From: Xenorhabdus miraniensis
GTDB lineage: Bacteria > Pseudomonadota > Gammaproteobacteria > Enterobacterales > Enterobacteriaceae
Length of the DNA stretch: 64,000 bases
Assembly (NCBI RefSeq): GCF_002632615.1
Contig: NZ_NITZ01000019.1
Span: forward strand, 1-64,000
Direction: 5' to 3'
Under the pieces are notes generated by a model. That model had not been told where the DNA came from and did no database searches. It saw only the letters and a list, made by a program, of their open reading frames with translations. Below, in pieces: positions 47,494-57,366 of this stretch. A program made the position numbers and the translations under genes. Each line of letters starts with the position of its first letter. Within the stretch, counting starts at the first letter, position 1.

Positions 47494-49767
47494 TCACTTT
47501 TTGATACACATAACGTGATAAATACCGTTGATAACTTCCGTACCTTCCGTTTCATGTTCAAAACCGGGGAATTCGTGATCCCATTTTTGCAGTGCATGCA
47601 GATATCCAATTTGTGGGCTGGTTTTGGCCCCGAAGTTTTCTCCTGAAAGCAACATTGGAATTCCGGGTGGATAAGGGATGATGGAATTTGCTGCGATGCG
47701 GTGAGGTAAATCGTCCAGTGCTACCATTTCCACATGATTGGTGACAATAGCCTGATAAGCGGCTCGAGGCGTCATCGCCATTTCAGGTAGACCCGCATAC
47801 GCTTGGTTCAATTTTTCGCCCGGATTATTCTGCCGCAAATAATCGAACATCTTGTCGCCCAATTCTTTTAATCCTAAATGACCATATACCTCTGGATAGT
47901 GTTGCACCAAATCCGGCAAAACCTTATTCAAAGGGGTATTCGCATCATAATGGTGTTTGAAAGATAACAAGGTGTTGAGTAATGTCCCCCATTTTCCTTT
48001 AGTAATCCCCATCGAAAACAGGAACATAATTTGAAAATCTGTGGTACGGGTAGGTACAATGCCGTGCTGGCTTAACCATGCCGTTACCAAGGCCGCAGGC
48101 ACGCCTTTTTTCTGCAATTTACCATTATCTCCCATCCCTGGCGCCAAAATGCTGACTTTAATCGGATCGAGCATACTCCAGTCATTCGGTAAATCTTCAA
48201 ACCCGTGCCAACTATCCCCCGGACGCATCACCCAACAACTTTGCTCTTTTGTCAGTAATTCTCTGGGAGCGTCTTCAAAGGCAATTTTTTTACCTGTTGC
48301 AGGATCTGTTACTTTCTCCTGATTCCACGGTTTAAAGAACCAACGACCTTCTTTGCTGAACTCCCGATGCAAACGTGCCAATGCCTGACGAAAATCAACA
48401 GCTTCTTCAATCACCTCTTGTGTCAGGGAATAACCGCTATTGCCGTCCATCATAGAAACTGCAATATCGTTTGAAGCGCAAATAGCATATAAAGGAGAGG
48501 TTGTCGCGTGCATCATGTAGGCTTGATTAAACCTCGAAAAGTCCACAGGATTACGCCCATCACGTACATGGATAAAAGAAGCCTGTGATAGTGCATTCAA
48601 CAACTTGTGGGATGAATGAGTGGCAAATACCGTCGGCCCTGAATGGCTTTTAGGTTCCCCACGCATGGCGTAATGATCATGATAAATCGGATTGAAACGT
48701 GCATAACCATACCATGCTTCATCAAAATGTATTCTGTCCACACTTTTATCCAGCAATTCCTGTACATGTTTGGCGTTATAGCAAACACCGTCATACGTAC
48801 AGTTTGTGACTACACTATAAACTGGCTTAAGCTTAGCCATATCCTGAGTCAACGGGTTCTGTTTTAGCTTTCTCTGGAGTGTTTTTGCCTGCATTTCTTG
48901 CGGGTAGATAGGCCCAATGATGCCATAACGGTTACGGCTTGGCAGCATATAGACAGGTTTCGCGCCTGTCAGGATTAACCCCTGTTCAATGGATTTGTGG
49001 CAATTGCGGTCAATGATGACAACATCATTCTCGGTCATGCAAGCCTGCATAATCGTACGGTTAGATCCTGATGTTCCGACGACAACCGAGTAAGAATGGT
49101 CTGCACCAAATACTCTGGCCGCATTTTTTTCACTTTCCCCAAACGCACCCGAATGGTCCAACAACGATCCCAATGAGGCCCGTTCAATACCCATATCAGT
49201 ACGAAAGAGGTTTTCCCCATAATAATCATGATAGAAACGGCCAACCGGTGTTTTATTAAATCCAACGCCCCCCTGATGCCCGGGTGCAGCCCAGGAATAT
49301 TCATAGATTTTACTGTATTTCATTAAAGCCGACATTAAGGGAGGCAACAATTGTTGGCGATAACGATACATAGCCGCAATAGCCCGGCCAGCAATAAAAT
49401 CTGCCGAATCTTCTAATATCCAAGCAAATTCAGCGAATTGTTCCAGCAACTCATGGCTCAGCAAAAATACCGTTTTTTCTCGGTCACTTAATAAAAAAAC
49501 CGGGACATTTTCCTGTCGTTCAGACAGTTTATTCAATAATTGGTGTATATTACGATATAAATCATCATCCATCAGTGCACAACTTACCATCAGACAATCG
49601 AATGGTTCATTGGCCGAAATTATCGTATAGCTATCCTCAAGAGAATCCGAAATAACAACACCAACATCTCTCTCGATTAATTTATCTGCCAACCGCTGCA
49701 CTGCATTTTCAATATAGTGATTATGATATTGTGTACCCACTTCGTTTTTTGCTATCAATACTTTCAT
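47494..49767 (-). CDS. adiA: Inducible (acid-resistance) arginine decarboxylase
   Basis: A 757-residue PLP enzyme nearly identical in pattern to E. coli AdiA. The wing domain starts MKVLIAKNEVGTQYH; the PLP lysine is in FATHSSHKLLNALSQASF; the C-terminus is GTEVINGIYHVMCIKK. ATG 49767 has AAGGAAG upstream and gives the E. coli-like N-terminus; the frame is open 27 codons further. It converts arginine to agmatine, using a cytoplasmic proton, and works with AdiC. Confidence 0.98.
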   Translation of the reverse strand: MKVLIAKNEVGTQYHNHYIENAVQRLADKLIERDVGVVISDSLEDSYTIISANEPFDCLMVSCALMDDDLYRNIHQLLNKLSERQENVPVFLLSDREKTVFLLSHELLEQFAEFAWILEDSADFIAGRAIAAMYRYRQQLLPPLMSALMKYSKIYEYSWAAPGHQGGVGFNKTPVGRFYHDYYGENLFRTDMGIERASLGSLLDHSGAFGESEKNAARVFGADHSYSVVVGTSGSNRTIMQACMTENDVVIIDRNCHKSIEQGLILTGAKPVYMLPSRNRYGIIGPIYPQEMQAKTLQRKLKQNPLTQDMAKLKPVYSVVTNCTYDGVCYNAKHVQELLDKSVDRIHFDEAWYGYARFNPIYHDHYAMRGEPKSHSGPTVFATHSSHKLLNALSQASFIHVRDGRNPVDFSRFNQAYMMHATTSPLYAICASNDIAVSMMDGNSGYSLTQEVIEEAVDFRQALARLHREFSKEGRWFFKPWNQEKVTDPATGKKIAFEDAPRELLTKEQSCWVMRPGDSWHGFEDLPNDWSMLDPIKVSILAPGMGDNGKLQKKGVPAALVTAWLSQHGIVPTRTTDFQIMFLFSMGITKGKWGTLLNTLLSFKHHYDANTPLNKVLPDLVQHYPEVYGHLGLKELGDKMFDYLRQNNPGEKLNQAYAGLPEMAMTPRAAYQAIVTNHVEMVALDDLPHRIAANSIIPYPPGIPMLLSGENFGAKTSPQIGYLHALQKWDHEFPGFEHETEGTEVINGIYHVMCIKK

Positions 49768-50695
49768 GACATTCTTCCTTACGCTATCTCTACTTGAACC
49801 AACAAGAAAATTTAGTGTTATTGGCAATTGCCATAGAATGGTTGACACAATCAGGGAATTGGATGTTTTTCATTCGGCTAATGCGGTATAAAAAGCATTT
49901 TTAACGGTACTGAGTGAGCCATAATATAAATTCCATTAATGTAGTAACACTGGTTAACTATTTTCTAAAATATAAATTTTTATGCTTAAAATCACACTGA
50001 TCAATATAGTGTCTATTTGGATTTGTGCAATTTTGGTAATAGCATAGAAATTGGCTTTGCTATACAAAGTTGAAGCTATCAATATTGAAATATCAGGAAA
50101 AACAGTTAATAACCGTTGTGTTAATATGTAATCGTAATTAGTTTTTTGATTGTTTTTTATTACTTTAATTTATTTTTTGTATAATCAGCCCGTTGAATGA
50201 CTGCGTTTTAATCCTTAAGTAAACTAAAGGAAAAAATAATCGCGATAATATGCTCTGTTTGGTTACTCACGGCTTTGCATTACAAGCACCGATATGGAGT
50301 TGAAAGATGGTAAATCTGTTAATTAACAAAACAACCTGATAAGCGTTCTTATTTTAATTTTTTGATCTTTTAATTACTTTATTGAATATCTCCATATCAA
50401 TGAAATAACCCTCCTTTGTATCTTAGATGCTTATTAAAGTTGGCTCTATAATAATAGCCAACTCCCACCCATACCGCTCACGCAATTATAGCGTTGATTT
50501 AGTAAGAGCCAGAGCACAATAGCATAACAATGTGGATTTTCTTTACTGACATTACTATGGAAGAGTACGGGGCGTCATTAAGCAGGCACTAAAAACCAAT
50601 CTCGATTGAGGATTAGTGCACCTTATTTTTCCTGGATTGAATTGATTAAAAGCGCCTGCTGTTGTGACCTCCATCATTAAATTATAGGACTAAGA
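49768..50695. other. Long AT-rich divergent region between adiA and the lysis pair
   Basis: No gene of more than about 20 codons is seen. A near-consensus -10 element TATAAT lies at 50180-50185 facing the lysis genes, with no clear -35. That would give a leader of roughly 500 bases before the holin. A perfect hairpin AGTTGGCT/AGCCAACT is at 50438-50463 within it. This suggests a regulated leader, but no known riboswitch is recognised. Confidence 0.45.
50438..50463. terminator. Hairpin in the leader of the holin gene
   Basis: AGTTGGCT and AGCCAACT form a perfect 8-bp stem with a 10-base loop, 230 bp upstream of the holin start. There is no U-tract, so termination or attenuation is only a possibility. 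Confidence 0.35.
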
Positions 50696-51010
50696 ATGAA
50701 AGAACATCCTGATTTATGGGCCGACTTACTAAACGGTCTGAAGAACGCATGGCCACAGATATCAGGCTCTATTTTGGCCATCATGATTTGCTATGGCCGG
50801 CTGATTTATGACGGTGTGGAGCGGAAAAATCGCTGGGTCGAACCGCTACTATGCGGAGCGCTGTCGTGGGGATTTTCCAGTGGATTAGAACTATTTGGTA
50901 TTCCAAGCAGTGTTTCACCCGCTCTCGGCGGTGCCGTCGGCTTTATTGGCGTGGAAAAAATACGAGAAGTTGCGAACCGGGCCATCAACAAACGCTTAGG
51001 AGATAAATAA
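50696..51010 (+). CDS. Phage holin, lambda-type family
   Basis: A 104-residue membrane protein starting MKEHPDLWADLLNGLKNAW, as phage holins of the Phage_holin_3 type do. Three hydrophobic segments follow (SGSILAIMICYGRLIYDG, PLLCGALSWGFSSGLELFG, SPALGGAVGFIGVEKI) and a charged tail. It would form lesions in the inner membrane. Its stop codon overlaps the start of the next gene by one base. No other phage gene is near; such stand-alone cassettes occur in Xenorhabdus and relatives. Confidence 0.85.
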   Translation: MKEHPDLWADLLNGLKNAWPQISGSILAIMICYGRLIYDGVERKNRWVEPLLCGALSWGFSSGLELFGIPSSVSPALGGAVGFIGVEKIREVANRAINKRLGDK

Positions 51011-51405
51011 TGACAAGAGGGATTCGTAACCATAACCCAGGTAATATTCGCCATGGTGATAAATGGCAGGGTTTACGCGATATACAGACAGATAAATCAT
51101 TTTGCCAGTTTGTGGCACCTGAATACGGTATCCGGGCGATGCTGAAAATTCTGCGCAATTACGAACGCAAGTATGGGTTGAATACTATTCGCCAGATTAT
51201 TTCCCGCTGGGCACCACCGAATGAAAATAATACCGAAGCTTACATTGCCTATGTATGTAAAGTGGTCGGTGTGCCCAGTAGTGTTGTGATAGATGTAGAA
51301 AATGTCAACACAATGAGCAAACTGGTTAAGGCTATCATTCAGATGGAAAATGGTCAGCAACCTTATTCCGATGCTGTTATTAAACGAGCCTTTGAATTGC
51401 TATAA
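51010..51405 (+). CDS. NPGNIR-motif phage protein, probable muralytic partner of the holin
   Basis: A 131-residue protein starting TRGIRNHNPGNIRHGDKWQG, the signature of a phage family often annotated as structural protein P5. Features such as FVAPEYGIRAMLKILRNYER and TIRQIISRWAPPNENNTEAY are typical of peptidoglycan-acting small enzymes in lysis cassettes. It follows the holin with a one-base overlap, where endolysins are normally found. No signal sequence is present, so export would need the holin. The function as endolysin is inferred. No spanin gene follows. Confidence 0.75.
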   Translation: MTRGIRNHNPGNIRHGDKWQGLRDIQTDKSFCQFVAPEYGIRAMLKILRNYERKYGLNTIRQIISRWAPPNENNTEAYIAYVCKVVGVPSSVVIDVENVNTMSKLVKAIIQMENGQQPYSDAVIKRAFELL

Positions 51406-51421
51406 AGTTCAGCCAACATCT

Positions 51422-51449
51422 AATCACCGCCAAAGCCTTGGCGGTGATT
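51422..51449 (+). terminator. Rho-independent terminator after the lysis pair
   Basis: AATCACCGCCA and TGGCGGTGATT pair perfectly around a 6-base loop and are followed by TTCTCT. A strong stem closes the two-gene cassette. Confidence 0.85.
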
Positions 51450-52947
<1,498 letters not shown>

Positions 52948-52980
52948 TTTTTTTGATTTTAAATAGTTACCATAAGCAGC

Positions 52981-53007
52981 AAACCGTGTTGTCAGCTAAC
53001 ACGGTTT
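52981..53007 (+). terminator. Hairpin after frmA
   Basis: AAACCGTGTT and AACACGGTTT form a perfect 10-bp stem with a 7-base loop, followed by CTGAGAAAAC. It may reduce transcription into frmB. No strong U-tract. Confidence 0.6.
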
Positions 53008-53032
53008 CTGAGAAAACCTGAAAATTACCACA

Positions 53033-53092
53033 ATAATTAACCTTAAGACAATTAACCTTAAAACAATTAACCTTAAAATAATCAGCCTTAGA
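53033..53092. repeat. Four 15-bp tandem repeats between frmA and frmB
   Basis: ATAATTAACCTTAAG, two copies of ACAATTAACCTTAAA, and ATAATCAGCCTTAGA follow one another exactly. The last unit runs up to the frmB ribosome site, so copy number sets the distance between hairpin and start. Confidence 0.92.
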
Positions 53093-53102
53093 GAGAAAGG
53101 TA

Positions 53103-53948
53103 ATGGAAAGAATCGAACATCACGCCTGTTTTGGTGGATGGCAGGATGTCTATCAACACGAATCAAAGGTTTTGGGTTGCCAGATGCGTTTTTCAGTTTT
53201 CCTGCCTCCCCAGATTAGAGAAAGAAAATTACCTGTACTGTACTGGCTTTCTGGATTGACTTGCACCGAACAAAACTTCGTCACAAAAGCGGGCGCTCAA
53301 CGTTACGCAGCTGAGCATGGTATGGTTATTGTTGCTCCAGATACCAGCCCACGAGGTGACGATGTCGCTGATGATCCTGCTTATGATCTTGGAAAAGGGG
53401 CTGGATTTTATCTCAATGCGTTAAAACAACCCTGGTCTTCACATTATCGTATGTACGATTATGTGGTTTCGGAATTGCCTGAACTGATTGAAGCAAACTT
53501 TGAGGTAACGGACATACGGTCGATCTGCGGTCATTCTATGGGAGGCCACGGCGCAATGGTGATTGCCCTGAAAAACCCTGATCGTTATTGCAGCGTATCG
53601 GCATTTTCACCCATTGTTGCTCCCAGTCAAATTCCATGGGGTATAAAAGCATTTTCCAACTATCTTGGTGAAAACAAGTCTGAATGGAAACAATATGACT
53701 CTGTGGAGTTGATTAAGAACGCAAAAAAACAGCTCCCAATTTTGATTGATCAAGGGCTCAATGATGATTTCCTTGAGGAGCAGTTACGTCCTGAATTACT
53801 ACAGGCTGTTTGCGATAAAATCAGTTATCCAGTGACCATCAACTTTCATGCAGGGTATGACCACAGCTACTACTTTATTGCCAGCTTCATTGAGAATCAT
53901 ATTATCTACCATGCCAAAGCAATGCAAAAGTGCGCTGGGAAAAGGTGA
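53103..53948 (+). CDS. frmB: S-formylglutathione hydrolase
   Basis: A 281-residue esterase D family enzyme that hydrolyses S-formylglutathione to formate and glutathione. The nucleophile Ser is in CGHSMGGHGAMVIAL, the acid and His in ILIDQGLNDDFL and HAGYDHSYYFIASF. The GLTCTEQNFVTKAGAQ motif is family-specific. AGAGAAAGG precedes the start. With frmA it forms the glutathione-dependent formaldehyde pathway. Confidence 0.96.
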   Translation: MERIEHHACFGGWQDVYQHESKVLGCQMRFSVFLPPQIRERKLPVLYWLSGLTCTEQNFVTKAGAQRYAAEHGMVIVAPDTSPRGDDVADDPAYDLGKGAGFYLNALKQPWSSHYRMYDYVVSELPELIEANFEVTDIRSICGHSMGGHGAMVIALKNPDRYCSVSAFSPIVAPSQIPWGIKAFSNYLGENKSEWKQYDSVELIKNAKKQLPILIDQGLNDDFLEEQLRPELLQAVCDKISYPVTINFHAGYDHSYYFIASFIENHIIYHAKAMQKCAGKR

Positions 53949-54031
53949 ATTTTAAATATGTAATTCGGTGATCCATAAAGCCAGATATATTTCTCATCAT
54001 ATACCTAAATAAGATACTATTAATAGCCGCT

Positions 54032-54053
54032 GGGTGCTGTCGATATGGCACCC
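54032..54053 (+). terminator. Hairpin between frmB and gloA
   Basis: GGGTGC and GCACCC pair around a 10-base loop in the 130-bp gap. Without a U-tract it is weak. Confidence 0.4.
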
Positions 54054-54080
54054 TAACACCATAAATATCAAGAGGTAATT

Positions 54081-54488
54081 ATGCGTTTACTCCATACTAT
54101 GATCCGTGTTGGCGACATGCAGCGCTCGATTGATTTCTATACTCAAGTAATGGGCATGCGTTTACTTCGCACTAGTGAAAATCCAGAGTATAAATATTCC
54201 CTTGCATTTGTTGGTTATACCGACGAGAGCCAAGGCGCAGTTATTGAGCTAACCTATAATTGGGGAGTTGAAAGCTACGAAATGGGCACTGCATTTGGGC
54301 ACATTGCGTTAGGTGTTGATGACGTTGCGGCGACCTGTGAGCGTATTAAACTCGCTGGCGGGAATGTCATCCGCGAAGCAGGGCCTGTTAAAGGCGGAAC
54401 AACTGTTATTGCTTTTGTTGAAGATCCCGATGGCTATAAGATCGAGCTTATTGAAAACACAAGCGCGAGTAGTGCATTAGGAAATTAA
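54081..54488 (+). CDS. gloA: Lactoylglutathione lyase (glyoxalase I)
   Basis: A 135-residue metal enzyme that isomerises the methylglyoxal-glutathione hemithioacetal to S-lactoylglutathione. The metal ligands are His5, Glu56, His74 and Glu122, as in E. coli, consistent with the nickel type. AAGAGG lies before the start. It precedes rnt, as in E. coli, and here also sits next to the frmAB formaldehyde genes. Confidence 0.98.
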   Translation: MRLLHTMIRVGDMQRSIDFYTQVMGMRLLRTSENPEYKYSLAFVGYTDESQGAVIELTYNWGVESYEMGTAFGHIALGVDDVAATCERIKLAGGNVIREAGPVKGGTTVIAFVEDPDGYKIELIENTSASSALGN

Positions 54489-54510
54489 TTAACACGGTAA
54501 GTTTTGAGTT

Positions 54511-54527
54511 GCAGCCCTGTTGGCTGC
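54511..54527 (+). terminator. Short hairpin after gloA
   Basis: GCAGCC and GGCTGC form a perfect 6-bp stem around CTGTT, followed by TCTC. Weak terminator. Confidence 0.45.
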
Positions 54528-54720
54528 TCTCACTCCAGCCACATAGTTCACTATACTCTCAGTAATTCCTTCTTTCATAACCGCTCTGCATTTTGAAATC
54601 TATTAAGTAGATCCTTTCCATTGGATAAATATTACTTCTGCAAGACATAGCAAATTTTGTCATAATACGTCCTATTCCAGATTTAAGAACAGAATCCTGA
54701 AGTTAAGAACTAAAAATCAG

Positions 54721-55380
54721 ATGCCTAATAAAAACGATCAAAACACGCTAAGCGGGCGCTTTCGCGGCTACTATCCTGTTGTCATTGATGTCGAAACCGG
54801 TGGTTTTAATGCGCGTACAGATGCTTTACTTGAAATTGCTGCAATCACTTTAAAAATGGATGAAGAAGGCTGGCTGATGCCCGCTGATGCACTGCATTTC
54901 CATATTGACCCTTTTGAAGGTGCTAACCTTGATCCTGCCGCTCTGGCATTCACAGGCATTGACCCCACAAATCCCTTAAGAGGAGCAGTCAGCGAATACA
55001 CTGCATTGCATGCTATTTTCAAAATGATCCGCAAGGGTATGAAAAACACTAATTGCAACCGTGCAATCATGGTCGCCCATAACGCCAGTTTTGATCATAA
55101 TTTTGTTATGGCAGCCGCAGAGCGTTCCGGGTTAAAGCGGAATCCATTTCATCCATTCGCGACATTTGATACTGCGGCTCTCAGTGGGTTGGTTCTTGGT
55201 CAGACGATCCTTGCCAAAGCTTGCATCACTGCGGAAATACCGTTTGACAGTAATCAGGCACACAGCGCGCTTTATGATACCGATCGAACTGCCCTGCTTT
55301 TCTGTGAACTCGTCAATCGTTGGAAACGACTGGGTGGCTGGCCATTACCTTCCGCAGATACTGCTGACAACGAGCCCTAA
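54721..55380 (+). CDS. rnt: Ribonuclease T
   Basis: A 219-residue DEDDh 3'-5' exonuclease that trims tRNA and other stable RNA ends. The metal residues appear in [23 protein letters not shown] and [15 protein letters not shown]. It starts at ATG 54721, followed by [17 protein letters not shown], the usual N-terminus. The stop codon is the start of a 14-bp tandem repeat array. Confidence 0.98.
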   Translation: MPNKNDQNTLSGRFRGYYPVVIDVETGGFNARTDALLEIAAITLKMDEEGWLMPADALHFHIDPFEGANLDPAALAFTGIDPTNPLRGAVSEYTALHAIFKMIRKGMKNTNCNRAIMVAHNASFDHNFVMAAAERSGLKRNPFHPFATFDTAALSGLVLGQTILAKACITAEIPFDSNQAHSALYDTDRTALLFCELVNRWKRLGGWPLPSADTADNEP

Positions 55381-55433
55381 TACATTAATTCTAATACATT
55401 AATTCTAATATATTAATTCTGATACATTAAGCC
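55378..55433. repeat. Four 14-bp tandem repeats starting at the rnt stop codon
   Basis: TAATACATTAATTC occurs twice, followed by TAATATATTAATTC and TGATACATTAAGCC. The first unit contains the stop codon of rnt, so the gene end itself was duplicated. They run into the terminator hairpin. Confidence 0.92.
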
Positions 55434-55458
55434 CCACTCCTATTATGGGAATGGGGCT
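55430..55458. terminator. Bidirectional hairpin between rnt and grxD
   Basis: AGCCCCA and TGGGGCT with inner TCC/GGA pairing form a stem between the two convergent genes. It is suited to stop both. Confidence 0.65.
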
Positions 55459-55497
55459 ACAGGAATCATTCATCATTCCGATGAATTACTCACTTAT

Positions 55498-55872
55498 TTA
55501 TTCTTGTTCACGGTATTTGTCAGCAGTTTCTTTGATTAAAGCCTGTAATTCACCGCGCTGGTACATCTCAACAAGAATGTCACAGCCACCAACCAGTTCA
55601 CCATCAATCCACAACTGGGGAAACGTTGGCCAATGCGCATATTTAGGCAATTCAGCACGAATATCTGGGTTTTGCAGAATATCCACATAAGCAAAACGCT
55701 CACCGCAGGCAGATAATGCCTGAACCGCCTGTGCAGAGAAACCACAGCTCGGCAATTTAGGAGAACCTTTCATGTACAGCAGGATTGGGTTCTCACTAAT
55801 TTGGCGTTTGATTTTTTCAATGGTTTCTTCAGTTGTTGTATTAGTAACTGTGTTCGTATTCATAGTCGTCAT
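55498..55872 (-). CDS. grxD: Monothiol glutaredoxin 4
   Basis: A 124-residue CGFS-type glutaredoxin (MKGSPKLPSCGFSAQAVQAL) that binds and transfers [2Fe-2S] clusters. ATG 55872 has AAGGAAGC 4 bases away. Compared with E. coli, the N-terminus has an extra Thr/Asn-rich segment (TTMNTNTVTNTTTEE) before the EKIKRQISENPILLY start of the fold, possibly a small simple-sequence expansion. The rest is nearly identical to E. coli. Confidence 0.97.
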   Translation of the reverse strand: MTTMNTNTVTNTTTEETIEKIKRQISENPILLYMKGSPKLPSCGFSAQAVQALSACGERFAYVDILQNPDIRAELPKYAHWPTFPQLWIDGELVGGCDILVEMYQRGELQALIKETADKYREQE

Positions 55873-55968
55873 TTTTGCTTCCTTAAACTGCAAGTGCTAT
55901 TCATCAGCATCAGAAAAGTTTGATTCAGAATACCACTTTCTACTCTGATTTTTCTACCGCGAACTTTC

Positions 55969-55988
55969 CATGGCAAATTTTTGCCATG
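55969..55988. promoter_or_regulatory. Palindrome between divergent grxD and sodB
   Basis: CATGGCAAATTTTTGCCATG is a 9-bp inverted repeat with a 2-base centre, about 100 bp upstream of grxD. Its symmetry suggests an operator. I do not recognise the regulator. Confidence 0.45.
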
Positions 55989-56231
55989 ATTTACAACAAG
56001 TATTCATCAGTTATTTTATCCTAATTAGCCGTATTAAGTTCATGTTATAGCTCAGTTCTACGCCAGTTCGCAGCTAAGTAGCATCTTTTCTTCTGTTATT
56101 TAGCAAAAAAGTTGTTAAGATAATTATCAAAACAGCAACATGATAATAAGCTTAAATTTGCTCTGCCCATGATTCAGTATCTAAGTCATGGTTTACAGAG
56201 CTAAAATCCCGATATTAAAAAGGAGCATGCA
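55989..56231. other. Remaining upstream region of sodB
   Basis: AT-rich DNA with no gene or strong structure seen; AAGGAGC lies before the sodB start. Confidence 0.5.
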
Positions 56232-56810
56232 ATGTCTTTTGAATTACCAGCATTACCTTATGCCAAAAATGCCCTGGAACCACACATTTCTGCAGAAACT
56301 CTAGAATATCATTACGGCAAACATCACAACGCCTATGTTGTAAACTTGAATAATCTGATTAAAGAGACCGAGTTTGCCGGAAAATCACTGGAAGAGATCA
56401 TCAAAACATCTGAAGGCGGCATTTTTAATAACGCAGCGCAAGTCTGGAACCATACTTTCTACTGGCATAGCCTGTCACCAAATGGCGGTGGCGAACCAAC
56501 CGGAAAAGTAGCAGATGCTATCAATAGTGCTTTCGGCTCTTTTGCTGAGTTCAAACAGCAGTTTACTGACGCCGCCCTAAAAAACTTTGGTTCTGGCTGG
56601 ACATGGCTGGTCAAGAAGACTGACGGCAGCCTCGCTATCGTTAATACCTCTAACGCAGCAACTCCACTGACAGGCGAAGATAAGCCAGTACTGACAGTTG
56701 ACGTTTGGGAACACGCATATTACATCGATTACCGCAATGCGCGCCCTCAATACCTGGAGCACTTCTGGGCTTTAGTTAACTGGAAATTTGTTGAAGAAAA
56801 CCTGGCTTAA
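56232..56810 (+). CDS. sodB: Iron superoxide dismutase
   Basis: A 192-residue cytoplasmic Fe-SOD. The metal ligands are His27 (LEYHYGKHHNAY), His in QVWNHTFYWHSLSP, and Asp/His in VDVWEHAYYIDY. The AAQVWNHTFYWH and GSGWTWLVKK motifs mark the Fe type. AAGGAGC lies 6 bases before ATG. A long palindrome follows the gene. Confidence 0.98.
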   Translation: MSFELPALPYAKNALEPHISAETLEYHYGKHHNAYVVNLNNLIKETEFAGKSLEEIIKTSEGGIFNNAAQVWNHTFYWHSLSPNGGGEPTGKVADAINSAFGSFAEFKQQFTDAALKNFGSGWTWLVKKTDGSLAIVNTSNAATPLTGEDKPVLTVDVWEHAYYIDYRNARPQYLEHFWALVNWKFVEENLA

Positions 56811-56842
56811 TAAGGTTAATTCTCGTCCCTGTTTGAAATAAC

Positions 56843-56892
56843 AAGGGCAAGTGCACCTATTCATCACATTATGAACAGGTGCACCTACCCTT
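56843..56892. terminator. Long imperfect palindrome after sodB
   Basis: AAGGG...GTGCACCTATTCAT pairs with ATGAACAGGTGCAC...CCCTT over about 19 bp around a 6-base loop. It lacks a U-tract. It lies between sodB and the convergent ynhF and may end both transcripts or stabilise their 3' ends. Confidence 0.6.
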
Positions 56893-56934
56893 AGAACAAG
56901 TGATGTTATACTCAATTCTTTTTCTCGAACTCGA

Positions 56935-57021
56935 TCAGATAAGGCAAAGGCTTCCCAGAAAAACAATCATGATTAATGCACTGCTGGCAGCCAATAATCC
57001 CAACTTCAGATCTGTATCCAT
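56935..57021 (-). CDS. ynhF: YnhF-like small membrane protein
   Basis: A 28-residue protein (MDTDLKLGLLAASSALIM, then IVFLGSLCLI), almost entirely one membrane helix. It begins M-x-TDLK-x-x-L like E. coli YnhF (29 residues), and as in E. coli lies between the sodB side and purR, on the opposite strand to purR. GAGGA is 7 bases before ATG. The function of YnhF is unknown. The gene is too short for usual gene finders. Confidence 0.75.
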   Translation of the reverse strand: MDTDLKLGLLAASSALIMIVFLGSLCLI

Positions 57022-57366
57022 AGACTATCCTCAATGTGAAAATTAAGATATCTCAATACCATAAGCTCTAGATGGTTATTTATCGCATTATCTAAAAAAC
57101 TATACTGTAATCCTTGAGCCATACTCTTTATAACATCGATTATTACTTTCACTTTTGAGCTAGATCAGACAAAATTCAAGGTTCATTGCTAAATTATTGC
57201 CAACCATCACTCTATATATAAATATATTGGCAAACGCTTAACAAATATCTACATCCAATAGATTTCAGGTTGCAAAGTGACACAAGTTAGAGCAATCAAC
57301 TATGTGGCAGCCTGAAAAATGAAGGGTATATCAATTTAGACCATAAGGTCAGGAGTCCTTTTTATC
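57022..57366. other. Upstream region shared by ynhF and purR
   Basis: AT-rich gap with a PurR-like box at 57228. No other gene is seen. Confidence 0.5.
57228..57243 (+). promoter_or_regulatory. PurR-box-like sequence upstream of purR
   Basis: TGGCAAACGCTTAACA keeps the GCAAACG core of the ACGCAAACGTTTGCGT operator but the right half is degraded. PurR represses its own gene in E. coli, so autoregulation is plausible. Confidence 0.4.

Noticed and set aside
50180..50695. Known riboswitch in the long leader of the holin gene
   Set aside because: Only one simple hairpin is visible and no conserved riboswitch core could be recognised.
53033..53092. Short tandem repeats as a CRISPR array
   Set aside because: Units are directly adjacent with no spacers, and the other arrays have unrelated unit sequences.
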